Of a stretch of 64,000 nt of DNA, positions 26,231-34,435 are shown piece by piece (within the stretch, counting starts at the first letter, position 1; the number at the start of each line of letters is the position of its first letter). The notes below the pieces were generated by a model, which worked only from the letters and a program-made list of their open reading frames with translations, did no database searches and was not told the DNA's origin. Position numbers and translations under genes: made by a program. Source of the DNA: CAWHNT01 sp963830775 (GTDB taxonomy: Bacteria > Pseudomonadota > Alphaproteobacteria > Geminicoccales > Geminicoccaceae); contig CAWHNT010000029.1 in the NCBI GenBank assembly GCA_963830775.1, forward strand, positions 225,845-289,844, read 5' to 3'.

Positions 26231-27211
26231 TCAGCTGCCTCCGTTGAGGTGGCGCGGCTTGTGCTCATGGTGATGATGGTGCCCGTGCGGACCATGCTCA
26301 TGCCCATCATGGTGATGATGGGCATGGTGGTGGTCGTGCCCGGTGCCGATCCCCTCGACATGATGATGGTGCGCCTCCTGCGGCGCGCCCAGATCGTGCT
26401 CATGGCCGAGGATCTGCACCCGATACTTGCACAAGGAGCAGTTCATCCGATTGTCGCCGGCGCCGATCCCGCGGATGCGCTCGACGAAGCTCGCCACCAC
26501 GTGGCTGTGGTCGTCGAGATAGCGCGCCTTCAGGAACTCGATCTCCGGATGCCGGGCGGCCACGGCATCGGTCGCCTCGTAGATCCGTCTGACCAGCACG
26601 CCGGTGAACAGGAAGTAGGGGAAGACGACGAGCCGGCGGAAGCCCAGCTTGGCCGCCCGCTCCAGCGCCACCTCCGTGCGCGGGTGGGCGACGCCGGAAT
26701 AGCCGATCTCGGCATGTGCGAAGCCCATTCCCTCCCACAGCATGCGGGCGACCTTGGCGATGTTGCCGTTGGCGTCGCTGTCCGAGGTGCCGCGGCCAAT
26801 GACGACCAGGCAGGTGTTGTCGAGCGGGACCTCGTCCTCGGCCCGTGCCAGCGCCGCCTCGATCCGGTCGCGCGCGGCATCCAGGAGCCTGGGCTCGATC
26901 CCGAGATCGCGGCCCATCTCGATCCGGATCCCGTGCTCGGCGGCGTAGGCGTTGAGCACCGAAGGCACGTCATTCTTCACGTGGCCCGCGGCGAACAGCA
27001 TGCCGGGCACGGCCAGCACATGGTCGACGCCCTGCGCCCGCAAGGCATCGAGCCCGTCCCGGATGATCGGCCGCGCGAACTCCAGATAGCCCATCTCGAC
27101 CGGCCACTCGGGCAGGGCCGCCGCGATCCGGTCCACCACCCGCCGGAACTCAAGGCAGGCATCCTGATCCCGACTGCCATGGCCGCAGATCATCACCCCG
27201 GTCCGGCCCAT
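26231..27211 (-). CDS. cbiX: Sirohydrochlorin cobaltochelatase, long form with Fe-S motif and His-rich tail
   Basis: 326 residues from ATG 27211 (GGAGAAG upstream). Two CbiX-like repeats are fused, as in long-form CbiX: the first holds VMICGHGSRDQDA with H11 and GMLFAAGHVKNDVP with H77, the second runs TCLVVIGRGTSDSDANG to about residue 245. Near residue 260 is MNCSLCKYR, matching the MxCxxC motif linked to a 4Fe-4S centre in long CbiX proteins. The last ~65 residues are extremely histidine-rich (runs of four or five histidines), suited to binding or storing cobalt or nickel. The enzyme inserts Co2+ into sirohydrochlorin, the first committed step of the early-cobalt route, and is the first gene of the operon. 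Confidence 0.9.
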   Translation of the reverse strand: MGRTGVMICGHGSRDQDACLEFRRVVDRIAAALPEWPVEMGYLEFARPIIRDGLDALRAQGVDHVLAVPGMLFAAGHVKNDVPSVLNAYAAEHGIRIEMGRDLGIEPRLLDAARDRIEAALARAEDEVPLDNTCLVVIGRGTSDSDANGNIAKVARMLWEGMGFAHAEIGYSGVAHPRTEVALERAAKLGFRRLVVFPYFLFTGVLVRRIYEATDAVAARHPEIEFLKARYLDDHSHVVASFVERIRGIGAGDNRMNCSLCKYRVQILGHEHDLGAPQEAHHHHVEGIGTGHDHHHAHHHHDGHEHGPHGHHHHHEHKPRHLNGGS

Positions 27212-27350
27212 CCACTTCTCCGCTGACGCCTGGCATCCAGGTGGGCGCTCAGACCCACTTACCCGTTCCACCGGTCACCCCCGCTCAAGGCGAAGGCGAC
27301 AGGCTTAGCAGCCTGCTTAGCGCTGCTGAGCAGGCGTCACAAGGCAGCCC

Positions 27351-28661
27351 TCAGCCCCCGAGCAGGCCCGGCAGCCACGTCGCGGTCGGCGGCCACAGCC
27401 CGACCAGAGCCAGCACCAGGAGCTGGCAGATGATGAACGGCACCACGCCCCGGACCATGTCGCCATAGGTGATCTCGGGCGGGGCGATCGAGCGGAGATA
27501 GAAGATGGCCGGGGCCATGGGCGGGGTCAGGTAGGAGGTCTGCAGGGTCACGATCATCAGGACGGCGAACCACAGCGGGTCGATGCCGAGCTGGCGCACG
27601 ATGGGGGCGAAGATCGGGACCGTGAGGAGCACGATCGTGGCCCAGTCGAGGACGAAGCCGAGCAGGAACACGATCGCCAGGAAGAAGGTGATGGTGCCCG
27701 CGGGCGGAAGTGCCGCGAGCTCGATCGCGGCTGCTATCAGGCGCTGACCGCCCAGCACCTGGAAGATGCTGGCGAACATCATCCCGCCCAGCACGATCAG
27801 CATGATGAACGAGGTCACCCGCATCGTGGTGCGGAGGCTTTCCAGCATCACGGTCGGGCGAAGCCGGCCGTGCGCGGCGGCCAGCACGATGGCGCCCAGC
27901 GCGCCGACGGCGCCGGCCTCGGTCGGCGAGGCGATCCCGGCCAGGATCGAGCCCAGCACGGCGGCGATGAGGATGGCTGGCGGCAGGAGCCCCGACACGA
28001 GCACGCGCGACCGCGTCCCAGGCTCCAGCACCGACTGGACGGCCGGGCCCGCGGATGGATCGAGAACGCAGCGGAGCGTAATGTAGCCCATGAACAGGGC
28101 CACCATCATCAGGCCGGGGATCAGGCATCCGGCGAAGAGGTCGGTGATCGGGAGCTGGCCGATCTGGCCGTAGACGACGCAGAGCACCGAGGGCGGGATG
28201 ATCGTGCCCAGCGAGCCCGCCGCCGTGATCGTGCCCGAGATCAGGCCCTTGTCGTAGCGATGGGCCAGCATGATCGGCAGGGTCATCAGGCCGATCACGA
28301 TCTCGACAGCACCGATGATGCCCGTAGCGGCCGCGAAGATGCCGCCCATCAGCATGGCGGCGAGCGCCACGCCGCCGCGCAGGCGCCCGAGGAAGAGGTG
28401 CAAGGCTGCGAACAGCCGCTCGGCCGTGCCGGAGCGCTCGAGGAGAGCACCCATCAGGATGAACATCGGCACGGCTGCGAAGACGAAGCTGGAGGTGATC
28501 TCCGTCACCCGGTTGAAGAGCTGGAGCCCCAGGCTATGGCCGAAGGCGATCCAGCCGAAGACGAGGCTGGTGGCGATGAGGCCGAACGAGATCGGCAGGC
28601 CGGCCAGGATCAGCACGAAGAGCGCTGGGAACATCAGCCCGGCAGCAAGTGGCGAGCTCAC
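27351..28661 (-). CDS. TRAP transporter large permease (DctM)
   Basis: 436 residues, GTG start, with about eleven to twelve hydrophobic segments. Family features include LILAGLPISFGLIATSLVFG at the N-terminus, TGIIGAVEIVIGLMTLPIML, the conserved TAAGSLGTIIPPSVLCVVYG loop, GIASPTEAGAVGALGAI and LQTSYLTPPMAPAIFYL. TRAP transporters use DctM for sodium-driven uptake of carboxylates delivered by a DctP protein. No DctQ gene lies on either side. The matching DctP may be the gene at 16555-17631, on the same strand beyond the cobalamin cluster. Confidence 0.92.
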   Translation of the reverse strand: MSSPLAAGLMFPALFVLILAGLPISFGLIATSLVFGWIAFGHSLGLQLFNRVTEITSSFVFAAVPMFILMGALLERSGTAERLFAALHLFLGRLRGGVALAAMLMGGIFAAATGIIGAVEIVIGLMTLPIMLAHRYDKGLISGTITAAGSLGTIIPPSVLCVVYGQIGQLPITDLFAGCLIPGLMMVALFMGYITLRCVLDPSAGPAVQSVLEPGTRSRVLVSGLLPPAILIAAVLGSILAGIASPTEAGAVGALGAIVLAAAHGRLRPTVMLESLRTTMRVTSFIMLIVLGGMMFASIFQVLGGQRLIAAAIELAALPPAGTITFFLAIVFLLGFVLDWATIVLLTVPIFAPIVRQLGIDPLWFAVLMIVTLQTSYLTPPMAPAIFYLRSIAPPEITYGDMVRGVVPFIICQLLVLALVGLWPPTATWLPGLLGG

Positions 28662-28770
28662 GTGCGGGATTGAGCAGTCTTGACGCCGGTCATTCCGCTG
28701 CTGCCATCTACCACGCTGTTGCGGCCATGAACCACCCGCACGCCGCCGAAGGTCAGCTTGGCAAGCCCGC

Positions 28771-29436
28771 TCAGCCGTCGCTGCCGAGCGGCGGTGGCGA
28801 TTCTGTGGGGGCGTTGCGAAGCTCGGGGCTCAAGGAGCTTCCCATGCCGTCGTCGGGCGGCAGGCTGGCGAGGCGGCGGCGCAGGTCCTGCAGGCGGTCG
28901 GCCAGCGGCTGCACGTCGGCGGGCGGGGCGGCCGTGCGCAGGGCCGTGATGCTGGTCTCTGCCGCCGCGAGATCCGAAGTTGCCTGGTTCGGGTCCTGGT
29001 CGTCCATGCCCTGGGCCGCGCGGTCGAGCAGCCGCCGGGTCAGGCGCAGCTCGCGCTGCATGCTGGGCAGATCGTCGGAGTCGTTCTCGAAGGTCGAAGG
29101 GAGCTGGATATCGTCCGCCCGCGGCGGGGTCGGCGGCCTATCCAGGTCGCCACGGCCCATGTCCTCCACAGCCTGGAGGTCGCGGTTTATCCGCGCCTGG
29201 TCGGGCGTGAAGTTCACCCCGCCATTCTCGTTGATCATCTGCCGCCGCAGCTGCGCCGCCTCGCGCGCGGCCGCATCGGGGTTGGTGGCGGCCTGGCTCT
29301 GCACACTGCGTAGCGCCCGCTGGTAGCGGCCCACCGCCGGGTCGATCGGCAGCTCCATCGCGGCCGCGGGCAAACTGAGCAGCAGGAGCCCCACGGCCGA
29401 GCCGAGGGTGAGGCGGGCGCTGGCGATTCGGGGCAT
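28771..29436 (-). CDS. Exported protein of unknown function
   Basis: About 221 residues from ATG 29436 (GAGGA upstream). The signal peptide (GSAVGLLLLSLPAAAME) is clear, so it should be periplasmic. The mature protein is helical, glutamine/alanine/arginine-rich in the first half (QRALRSVQSQAATNPDAAAR), with a proline/aspartate linker and a second helical region (LRLTRRLLDRAAQGMDD). The tail is proline/serine-rich. No family recognised. Confidence 0.6.
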   Translation of the reverse strand: MPRIASARLTLGSAVGLLLLSLPAAAMELPIDPAVGRYQRALRSVQSQAATNPDAAAREAAQLRRQMINENGGVNFTPDQARINRDLQAVEDMGRGDLDRPPTPPRADDIQLPSTFENDSDDLPSMQRELRLTRRLLDRAAQGMDDQDPNQATSDLAAAETSITALRTAAPPADVQPLADRLQDLRRRLASLPPDDGMGSSLSPELRNAPTESPPPLGSDG

Positions 29437-29481
29437 GTCCACGTCCTCGCGCTGGTCGGGGTGGACCCATTGTGCACCCGG

Positions 29482-29802
29482 CTACGGCCACCTGTCACGG
29501 TGCCGCTGCCGCCGCTGCGGCTCCTCGATCGTCAGCCCCGGCGGCAGCGGATAGGGATACTCGTTGAGCGTAGCCGGCACCTCCGCCCCGCCACAGGACG
29601 GCCGCTTGATCCCGCAGTCCCAGCGATAGCCGGCCGGCATGCCGGTGATCGACCCGCCCCGGTCATAGCCGCAAGCGCACAGCTTGCCTGCCATGCAGGC
29701 GACGATCCCAGCGCGCTCGGTCGTGCAGGTGGGTTCCTGCGCCTTGGCAGAGGCCGGCAGGCACACGGCAAGCCAGCTTAGTCCGGTCACGATCCACCGC
29801 AT
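29482..29802 (-). CDS. Small exported cysteine-containing protein, unknown
   Basis: 106 residues from ATG 29802. The signal peptide (WIVTGLSWLAVCLPASAKA) precedes a mature part with about seven cysteines (CTTERAGIVACMAGKLCACGY, then WDCGIKRPSCGG), suggesting a small disulfide-bonded periplasmic protein. The arrangement with GIVACMAGKLCACGYDRGG looks conserved but I cannot name the family. It lies 46 bases upstream of another exported protein on the same strand. Confidence 0.6.
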   Translation of the reverse strand: MRWIVTGLSWLAVCLPASAKAQEPTCTTERAGIVACMAGKLCACGYDRGGSITGMPAGYRWDCGIKRPSCGGAEVPATLNEYPYPLPPGLTIEEPQRRQRHRDRWP

Positions 29803-29858
29803 CGTGCGCGCTCCACATCGTGTCGGCGTCAGTAGGCACGCAGGAGGGTTAAGGCAGT

Positions 29859-30269
29859 CTAAATCGCGTCGGCCGCCCGAAGCTGCTCGATCATCGCCGC
29901 CCGCTCGGCCGGCCTGTAGGCTGGGCCGTTGCCGTGGCCCCAGACCGCGTCCGGCCAGGCGGGGTCGCTGGCGAAGCGGCCGATCACATGGATGTGCATC
30001 TGGGCCACGACGTTGCCGAGCGTGGCGACGTTGAGCTTCTTCGGGCGGGCCACCGTCTGGAGCAGGTGGCAGGCGCGCAGGATCTCGGCGTTGAGGGCGG
30101 CATAGTCGTCGCCAGCCATCTCCGTGAGCTCGACGAGATCGCGCCGCCTCGGGATCAGGAGGAGCCAGGGGAAGCGGGTGTCGTCCTTCAGGCGCACCTG
30201 GCACAGGGGCCAGTCGGCGACGAGGTGGCTCGAGGACTCGAGGCGGGGATCGAGCGTGAAGAGGTCCAT
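29859..30269 (-). CDS. HIT-domain protein
   Basis: 136 residues, no signal peptide. The HIT fold is shown by PWLLLIPRRRDLVELTE in the first half and by NVVAQMHIHVIGRFASDPAW. The usual HxHxHxx triad appears as HIHVIGR, so the third histidine position is not histidine, as in a subgroup of bacterial HIT proteins. HIT enzymes hydrolyse or transfer nucleotides from dinucleoside polyphosphates or AMP conjugates. Nine bases separate it from the upstream YafY regulator gene, so both may share the promoter in the palindrome region. Confidence 0.85.
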   Translation of the reverse strand: MDLFTLDPRLESSSHLVADWPLCQVRLKDDTRFPWLLLIPRRRDLVELTEMAGDDYAALNAEILRACHLLQTVARPKKLNVATLGNVVAQMHIHVIGRFASDPAWPDAVWGHGNGPAYRPAERAAMIEQLRAADAI

Positions 30270-30278
30270 GCGCGTCTC

Positions 30279-30965
30279 TCAAAGGGGATAGCCGACGGCA
30301 CGGAGATAGTCCGTGAGGCGGCGGCCGGGCACCTGCGGGTAGCGTTCGTCGTGGTGCTCGAGGGCGGTGATCCGGTCGAGGCGGAAGGAGCGGAAGTCCG
30401 CCCGCAGCTCGCACCAGCCGAGCAGCAGCCAGACTGGCGGGAAGAAGGCGAGGCTCATCGGCCAGACCGTACGCTCGGTCGGGACGTCCTTCAGGTCGCG
30501 GTAGGCGATCTGGACCTTGCGCTGCTCGCGCACGGCGCGGCGCAGGCGGGTGACGTCGATCGTGATCTCCGGCCGGCGCTCGCTGGGCGGGGCGGCCAGC
30601 GCCAGGCTCATGGCACGGGGACGCAGGCCCACGGGCAGGACGGCAGCCACCTTGGCCAGCGCATCCTTGGCGGCCCGAGCCAGCGCCGGATCGGCCCAGC
30701 TCTGGACGATGCGGGCGCCGATCAGGAGGGCCTCGATCTCGTCCTCGGTGAGCATCAGGGGCGGCAGATCGTAGCCGTGCCCCAGGAGATAGCCCACGCC
30801 CGCCGCACCCTCGATCGGCACGCGCTGGGCCGTGAGCTCCGCGATGTCGCGATAGATGGTTCGGGTCGAGACCTCGAGCTCGGCCGCCATCGCCAGAGCC
30901 GTCACCGGCCGGGTCCCGCGACGCAGGATCTGGATGATCTGGAACAGCCGCTCGGTCCGGCGCAC
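30279..30965 (-). CDS. YafY-family HTH/WYL transcriptional regulator
   Basis: 228 residues from GTG 30965. Residues 1-60 form a DeoR-like winged helix (RRTERLFQIIQILRRG, then LEVSTRTIYRDIAELTAQRVP). Residues about 135-200 form a WYL domain (QIAYRDLKDVPTERTVWP, LLGWCELRADFRSFRLDRI). WYL regulators bind a small ligand or nucleic acid. The gene is divergent from a glutathione S-transferase gene, with a perfect palindrome between the two starts, so it probably controls that gene and itself. Confidence 0.88.
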   Translation of the reverse strand: MRRTERLFQIIQILRRGTRPVTALAMAAELEVSTRTIYRDIAELTAQRVPIEGAAGVGYLLGHGYDLPPLMLTEDEIEALLIGARIVQSWADPALARAAKDALAKVAAVLPVGLRPRAMSLALAAPPSERRPEITIDVTRLRRAVREQRKVQIAYRDLKDVPTERTVWPMSLAFFPPVWLLLGWCELRADFRSFRLDRITALEHHDERYPQVPGRRLTDYLRAVGYPL

Positions 30966-30975
30966 CGTTCAGCAC

Positions 30976-30999
30976 CTCCTGACAGGATGCTGTCAGGAG
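30976..30999. promoter_or_regulatory. Perfect palindrome, predicted operator for the YafY regulator
   Basis: CTCCTGACAG and CTGTCAGGAG form ten-base perfect inverted arms around the four-base spacer GATG. The site lies ten bases upstream of the regulator's GTG and 45 bases upstream of the GST start, a normal position for an operator acting on both genes. A rho-independent terminator is unlikely between divergent starts. Confidence 0.7.
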
Positions 31000-31044
31000 A
31001 CCGCTGCTATCAGCTCCGGGACCGATTGGCACGGAGGGACTGTC

Positions 31045-31761
31045 ATGATCGTCCTGCACCAGTTCGAGAGCTGCTTCGGGGTGCCGAACGCGAGTGGCTT
31101 CTGCCTGAAGCTCGAGTGTTTCCTGCGGATGGCAGGGCTGCCCTATCGGACCCAGCCGCTGCACGACCTCGGCACCGCACCCAAGGGCAAGGGGCCCTTC
31201 ATCACCGACGAGGACGGCAGCCGGATCGGTGATTCGGCGCTGATCATCCAGCATCTGAAGCAGAAGCACGGCATCGACCTCGATCGCTGGCTGACGCCGG
31301 CCGAGCGTGCCGCCGCGCAGGCTTTCCGGGTGATGCTGGAGGAGCACCTCTACTTCGCGATCCTGCACAACCGCTGGAGCGAGGACCGGCACTGGCCGCT
31401 GGTCCGCGACGCTTTCCTGAGTGACCTGCCGCCGCCCGTGCAGGCGGGAATCCGGGAGAAAATGAGGGAGAGGCTGCGGGCGCAGGGGCTGGGCCTGCAT
31501 GCGCCGGACGAGCTCTATGCCCTCGTGGTGCCGGACATCACGGCCATGGCCGACTGGCTGGGTGCCAAGCCGTTCTTCATGGGCGAGCAGCCGTCGGAAG
31601 TGGACTGCATCATCTTCGCCTACACCGCCAACCTGCTGATGCCACAGGTTTTCGACGGCCCGATGCAGGCCGAGGCACGGCGCCATGCGAACCTCGCCGC
31701 CTACAACCGACGGATGCTGGAGCGCTACTTCCCCGAATGGCGGTCGTCGGCCGCCGCATGA
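31045..31761 (+). CDS. Glutathione S-transferase family protein
   Basis: 238 residues from ATG 31045 (GGAGGG upstream). The N-terminal thioredoxin-like domain contains FCLKLECFLRMAGLPYR and the substrate-binding DEDGSRIGDSALIIQHLKQK with the conserved SA/IIQ turn. The C-terminal helical domain has FFMGEQPSEVDCIIFAYTANL, the conserved N-capping region of GSTs. The pattern resembles the metaxin/FAX-like branch. It is likely derepressed through the upstream palindrome and its YafY regulator. Confidence 0.88.
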   Translation: MIVLHQFESCFGVPNASGFCLKLECFLRMAGLPYRTQPLHDLGTAPKGKGPFITDEDGSRIGDSALIIQHLKQKHGIDLDRWLTPAERAAAQAFRVMLEEHLYFAILHNRWSEDRHWPLVRDAFLSDLPPPVQAGIREKMRERLRAQGLGLHAPDELYALVVPDITAMADWLGAKPFFMGEQPSEVDCIIFAYTANLLMPQVFDGPMQAEARRHANLAAYNRRMLERYFPEWRSSAAA

Positions 31762-31815
31762 CACGGCCGTGCCGCCGCCCTAAGCTCTGCTGCAGGGTGA
31801 AGGGGGACCGGCCGG

Positions 31816-32692
31816 ATGACCGCTGTGGACTGCGTGCTCGACTGCAAGGCCAGGATCGGCGAGGGGGTCTTGTGGGATGACCGGGACCAGGCGGTGTGGT
31901 GGGTCGACATCGAGGCCCCGACCCTCAACCGCTTCGATCCCGCGACAGGGCAGAACCGGGCCTGGACCATGCCCAGCCGGATCGGCTGCTTCGCCCCGCG
32001 CGAGGCGGGCGGCTTCATCGTGGCGCTGGAGGACGGCTTCCACTTCTTCGAGCCCGAAGCCGGCACCTTCAGCCACATCCACGACCCCGAGGCCGACAAG
32101 CCGAACAACCGGATGAACGACGGCGCGGTCGATCTCCGCGGGCGGCTCGTCGCCGGCACCATGTGCATGGGCCCGCGCGATCCCGTGGGCGCCATCCACC
32201 GGCTGGGCACGGACCTCAAGGTCGACACGCTGTTCACAGGCCTTCGGGTCTCGAACGGTGCCGCCTTCAGCCCGGACGGCCGCATCTTCTACTTCTCCGA
32301 TTCCGAGCCCGGCCGTGCGCACCATCTGGGCCTGCGACTACGACCCGGACGGCACCGCCGTCACCAATCGGCGGGTGTTCGCGGACACGAAGGGCCTCCC
32401 CGGCCGGCCGGACGGGGCCGCGGTCGACGCGGAGGGGCGCTACTGGATGGCCGGCGTCGGCGGCTGGCAGCTCGTCTGCTTCACGCCCGACGGCAAGGTC
32501 GACCGGACCATCGACGTGCCGGTCGAGAAGCCCACCAAGCTCACCTTCGGCGGCCCAAGCCTCGACACGATCTACGTTACCAGCATCGGCCAGGGCATGG
32601 AGGGCGACGAGCGGCAGCCGCAGGCAGGCGGCCTGTTCGCGCTCCATGTGCCCGGCGTGCAGGGCCTGCCCACTTGGCGCTTCGGCGCCTGA
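31816..32692 (+). CDS. SMP-30/gluconolactonase family protein (one frameshift)
   Basis: About 291 residues after correction. Features of the six-bladed propeller: ARIGEGVLWDD with the metal-binding glutamate, NNRMNDGAVDLRGRLVAGT, TGLRVSNGAAFSPDGR with the metal-binding asparagine, and GRPDGAAVDAEGRYW with the catalytic aspartate. The frame breaks at about 32311, where dropping one G from CCCGGCC restores SEPAVRTIWACDYDPDG. Such enzymes hydrolyse sugar or organophosphate lactones with a divalent metal. It is followed after 11 bases by a membrane protein gene. Confidence 0.88.
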
Positions 32693-32703
32693 GTCGCCGG
32701 CCG

Positions 32704-33198
32704 ATGCCGATCGTGCGCCTGTCGAAGCTGGCCCTGGTGGCCGGCCTTGCGCTCTTCGCGCTCATGGTCACGCTCAACAATATCACCGACTATGGCAGCA
32801 ACGAGGCCTTCGTCCGTCATGTGCTGGCGATGGACACGATCTTTCCCGAGAGCACGCAGCGCTGGCGGGCGGTGACCGACCCGGGCCTGCAGACAGCAGG
32901 CTACTGGGGGATCATTGCGACCGAGGGGATCACCGGCCTCCTGTTCACGATCGCAGCCTTGCAGATGGCGGTCCGGCTGCGCGCGCCCCGCGCCGAGTTC
33001 CGGGCGAGCCTGCGCTGGGTCGCGGCCGGGACTGCGCTCGCCTTCCTGCTCTGGTTCGTGGGCTTCATGATCGTGGGTGGGGAGTGGTTCCTGATGTGGC
33101 AGTCCTCGACCTGGAACGGGCAGGAAGGGGCGTTCCGGTTCTATGTCACCGTGCTCGCGGCTGCCGTCTACGTGATGCTGGAGACCGACGAGCCGTAA
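32704..33198 (+). CDS. DUF2165 family small membrane protein
   Basis: 164 residues with four hydrophobic segments (about 5-24, 68-88, 103-125, 140-160). The pattern LALFALMVTLNNITDYGSNEAFVRHVLAMD followed by a second region with AYW/GYWGIIATEGITGLLF and FMIVGGEWFLMWQSSTWNGQ is the DUF2165 family, whose function is unknown. ATG 32704 follows the SMP-30 stop closely, so the two are probably co-transcribed. Confidence 0.85.
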   Translation: MPIVRLSKLALVAGLALFALMVTLNNITDYGSNEAFVRHVLAMDTIFPESTQRWRAVTDPGLQTAGYWGIIATEGITGLLFTIAALQMAVRLRAPRAEFRASLRWVAAGTALAFLLWFVGFMIVGGEWFLMWQSSTWNGQEGAFRFYVTVLAAAVYVMLETDEP

Positions 33199-33205
33199 CG
33201 GCTCG

Positions 33206-34432
33206 TCACGCCCGCTGGAGGGCGGCCTTGAGATCGAACCCCTCGTCGGCGGCCTCGGCCGGAGTAAGGGCGGTGCCGGCTGCCAGCATCTTCCGCCCCG
33301 CCAGATGGTCGCCCGGACGGTTGACGGAATCGATCGCGAGCAGGCTCTCGCCCGCGAAGTAGAAGACCGAGAAGCGGCCGCTCGCCGGGTCGCCGCGGAG
33401 CACGCTCGCGTCATGGCCGAGCGAGATGCCGACCATCTGCAGCTTCGCCTCGTACTGGTCGGTCCAGAACCAGGGTGGGGTGTCGTAGGGCTGGTCCTGC
33501 CCCAGGATGGTGGCGGCAGCCGTGCGGGCCTGGTCGACCGCGTTCTGCACCGACTCGAGCCGGATGACCCCGCGGGCGAAGCGGTTCGGGTGCAGGGCGC
33601 AGTCGCCGGCGGCGAGGATGGCGGGATCAGCGGTGCGCGCCCGCTCATCGACGACGATGCCGTTTGCGCAGGGCAGGCCGGCCGCGGCTGCGAGTTCGGC
33701 GTTCGGCAGGACACCGATCCCGACCACGACGAGGTCGGCCGGGTGCCGCGTCCCGTCCTCCATCAGCACGGCCCGGACCCGGCCGGCCTCACCCTCCAGC
33801 CGTACCGGGCGGGCACCGAGCACCACCTCAACGCCGCGCTCCTTGTGCATCAGCCGGTAGTGCTCGGAGATCACCGGTGCCACGACCCGGCCCATCAGCC
33901 GGTCGGCAACCTCGATGACCGTCACCTCGCGGCCCAGCATCCGCGCCGCCGCCGCGACCTCGAGCCCGATGAAGCCGCCGCCGATCACCGCCACGCGCGC
34001 ACTGGCGAGAAGCCGGCTGCGCAGCTCCTGGGCCTCGTCCAGCGTGCGCAGGTAGAGCACGCCGTCGAGCTCGGCTCCCTCGATCGGCAGCGTCCGCACC
34101 CGTGCACCGGTGGCGAGGAGGAGGGCGTCATAGGCGAGGTGTGAGCCGCCCGCGAGCTCCACCCGTCGGGCGGCCGGATCGATGGCGGTCACGGTTTCGG
34201 ACAGCAGCAGGTCGATCGATTGGGCGGCATAGAAGGCCGGCTGCCGATAGAACAAAGGCGGGCCGTCGGTCTTGCCCAACAGCAGGCTCTTGGAGAGCGG
34301 CGGCCGTTGGTAGGGGTGGTGCGGCTCGGCACCGACGATGCGGATCGGCTCGGCATAGCCGCCGCTGCGCAGGGAAGCGGCGGCCTGGAACCCGGCCTGC
34401 CCGCCACCGACGATCACGACCCCGGACGCCAT
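33206..34432 (-). CDS. FAD-dependent ferredoxin/rubredoxin-type reductase
   Basis: 408 residues. FAD- and NAD-binding folds are clear: GVVIVGGGQAGFQAAASLR at the N-terminus, LLLATGARVRTLP, VAVIGGGFIGLEVAAAARML for the nicotinamide site and ILAAGDCALHPN near residue 270. The C-terminal domain with PPWFWTDQYEAKLQMVG is typical of oxygenase-coupled ferredoxin reductases. These pass electrons from NAD(P)H to a ferredoxin or rubredoxin. No ferredoxin or oxygenase gene is adjacent, so its partner is unknown. It is convergent with the DUF2165 gene. Confidence 0.9.
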   Translation of the reverse strand: MASGVVIVGGGQAGFQAAASLRSGGYAEPIRIVGAEPHHPYQRPPLSKSLLLGKTDGPPLFYRQPAFYAAQSIDLLLSETVTAIDPAARRVELAGGSHLAYDALLLATGARVRTLPIEGAELDGVLYLRTLDEAQELRSRLLASARVAVIGGGFIGLEVAAAARMLGREVTVIEVADRLMGRVVAPVISEHYRLMHKERGVEVVLGARPVRLEGEAGRVRAVLMEDGTRHPADLVVVGIGVLPNAELAAAAGLPCANGIVVDERARTADPAILAAGDCALHPNRFARGVIRLESVQNAVDQARTAAATILGQDQPYDTPPWFWTDQYEAKLQMVGISLGHDASVLRGDPASGRFSVFYFAGESLLAIDSVNRPGDHLAGRKMLAAGTALTPAEAADEGFDLKAALQRA

Positions 34433-34435
34433 CGG

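Noticed and set aside
27212..27350. Cobalamin riboswitch upstream of the cbiX operon
   Set aside because: No B12 box or conserved core was found on the relevant strand, only an unremarkable leader.
29482..31764. A 760-codon minus-strand open frame covering the HIT, YafY and GST region
   Set aside because: Only its last part coincides with a real small exported protein. The rest overlaps three genes with clear domains in other frames.
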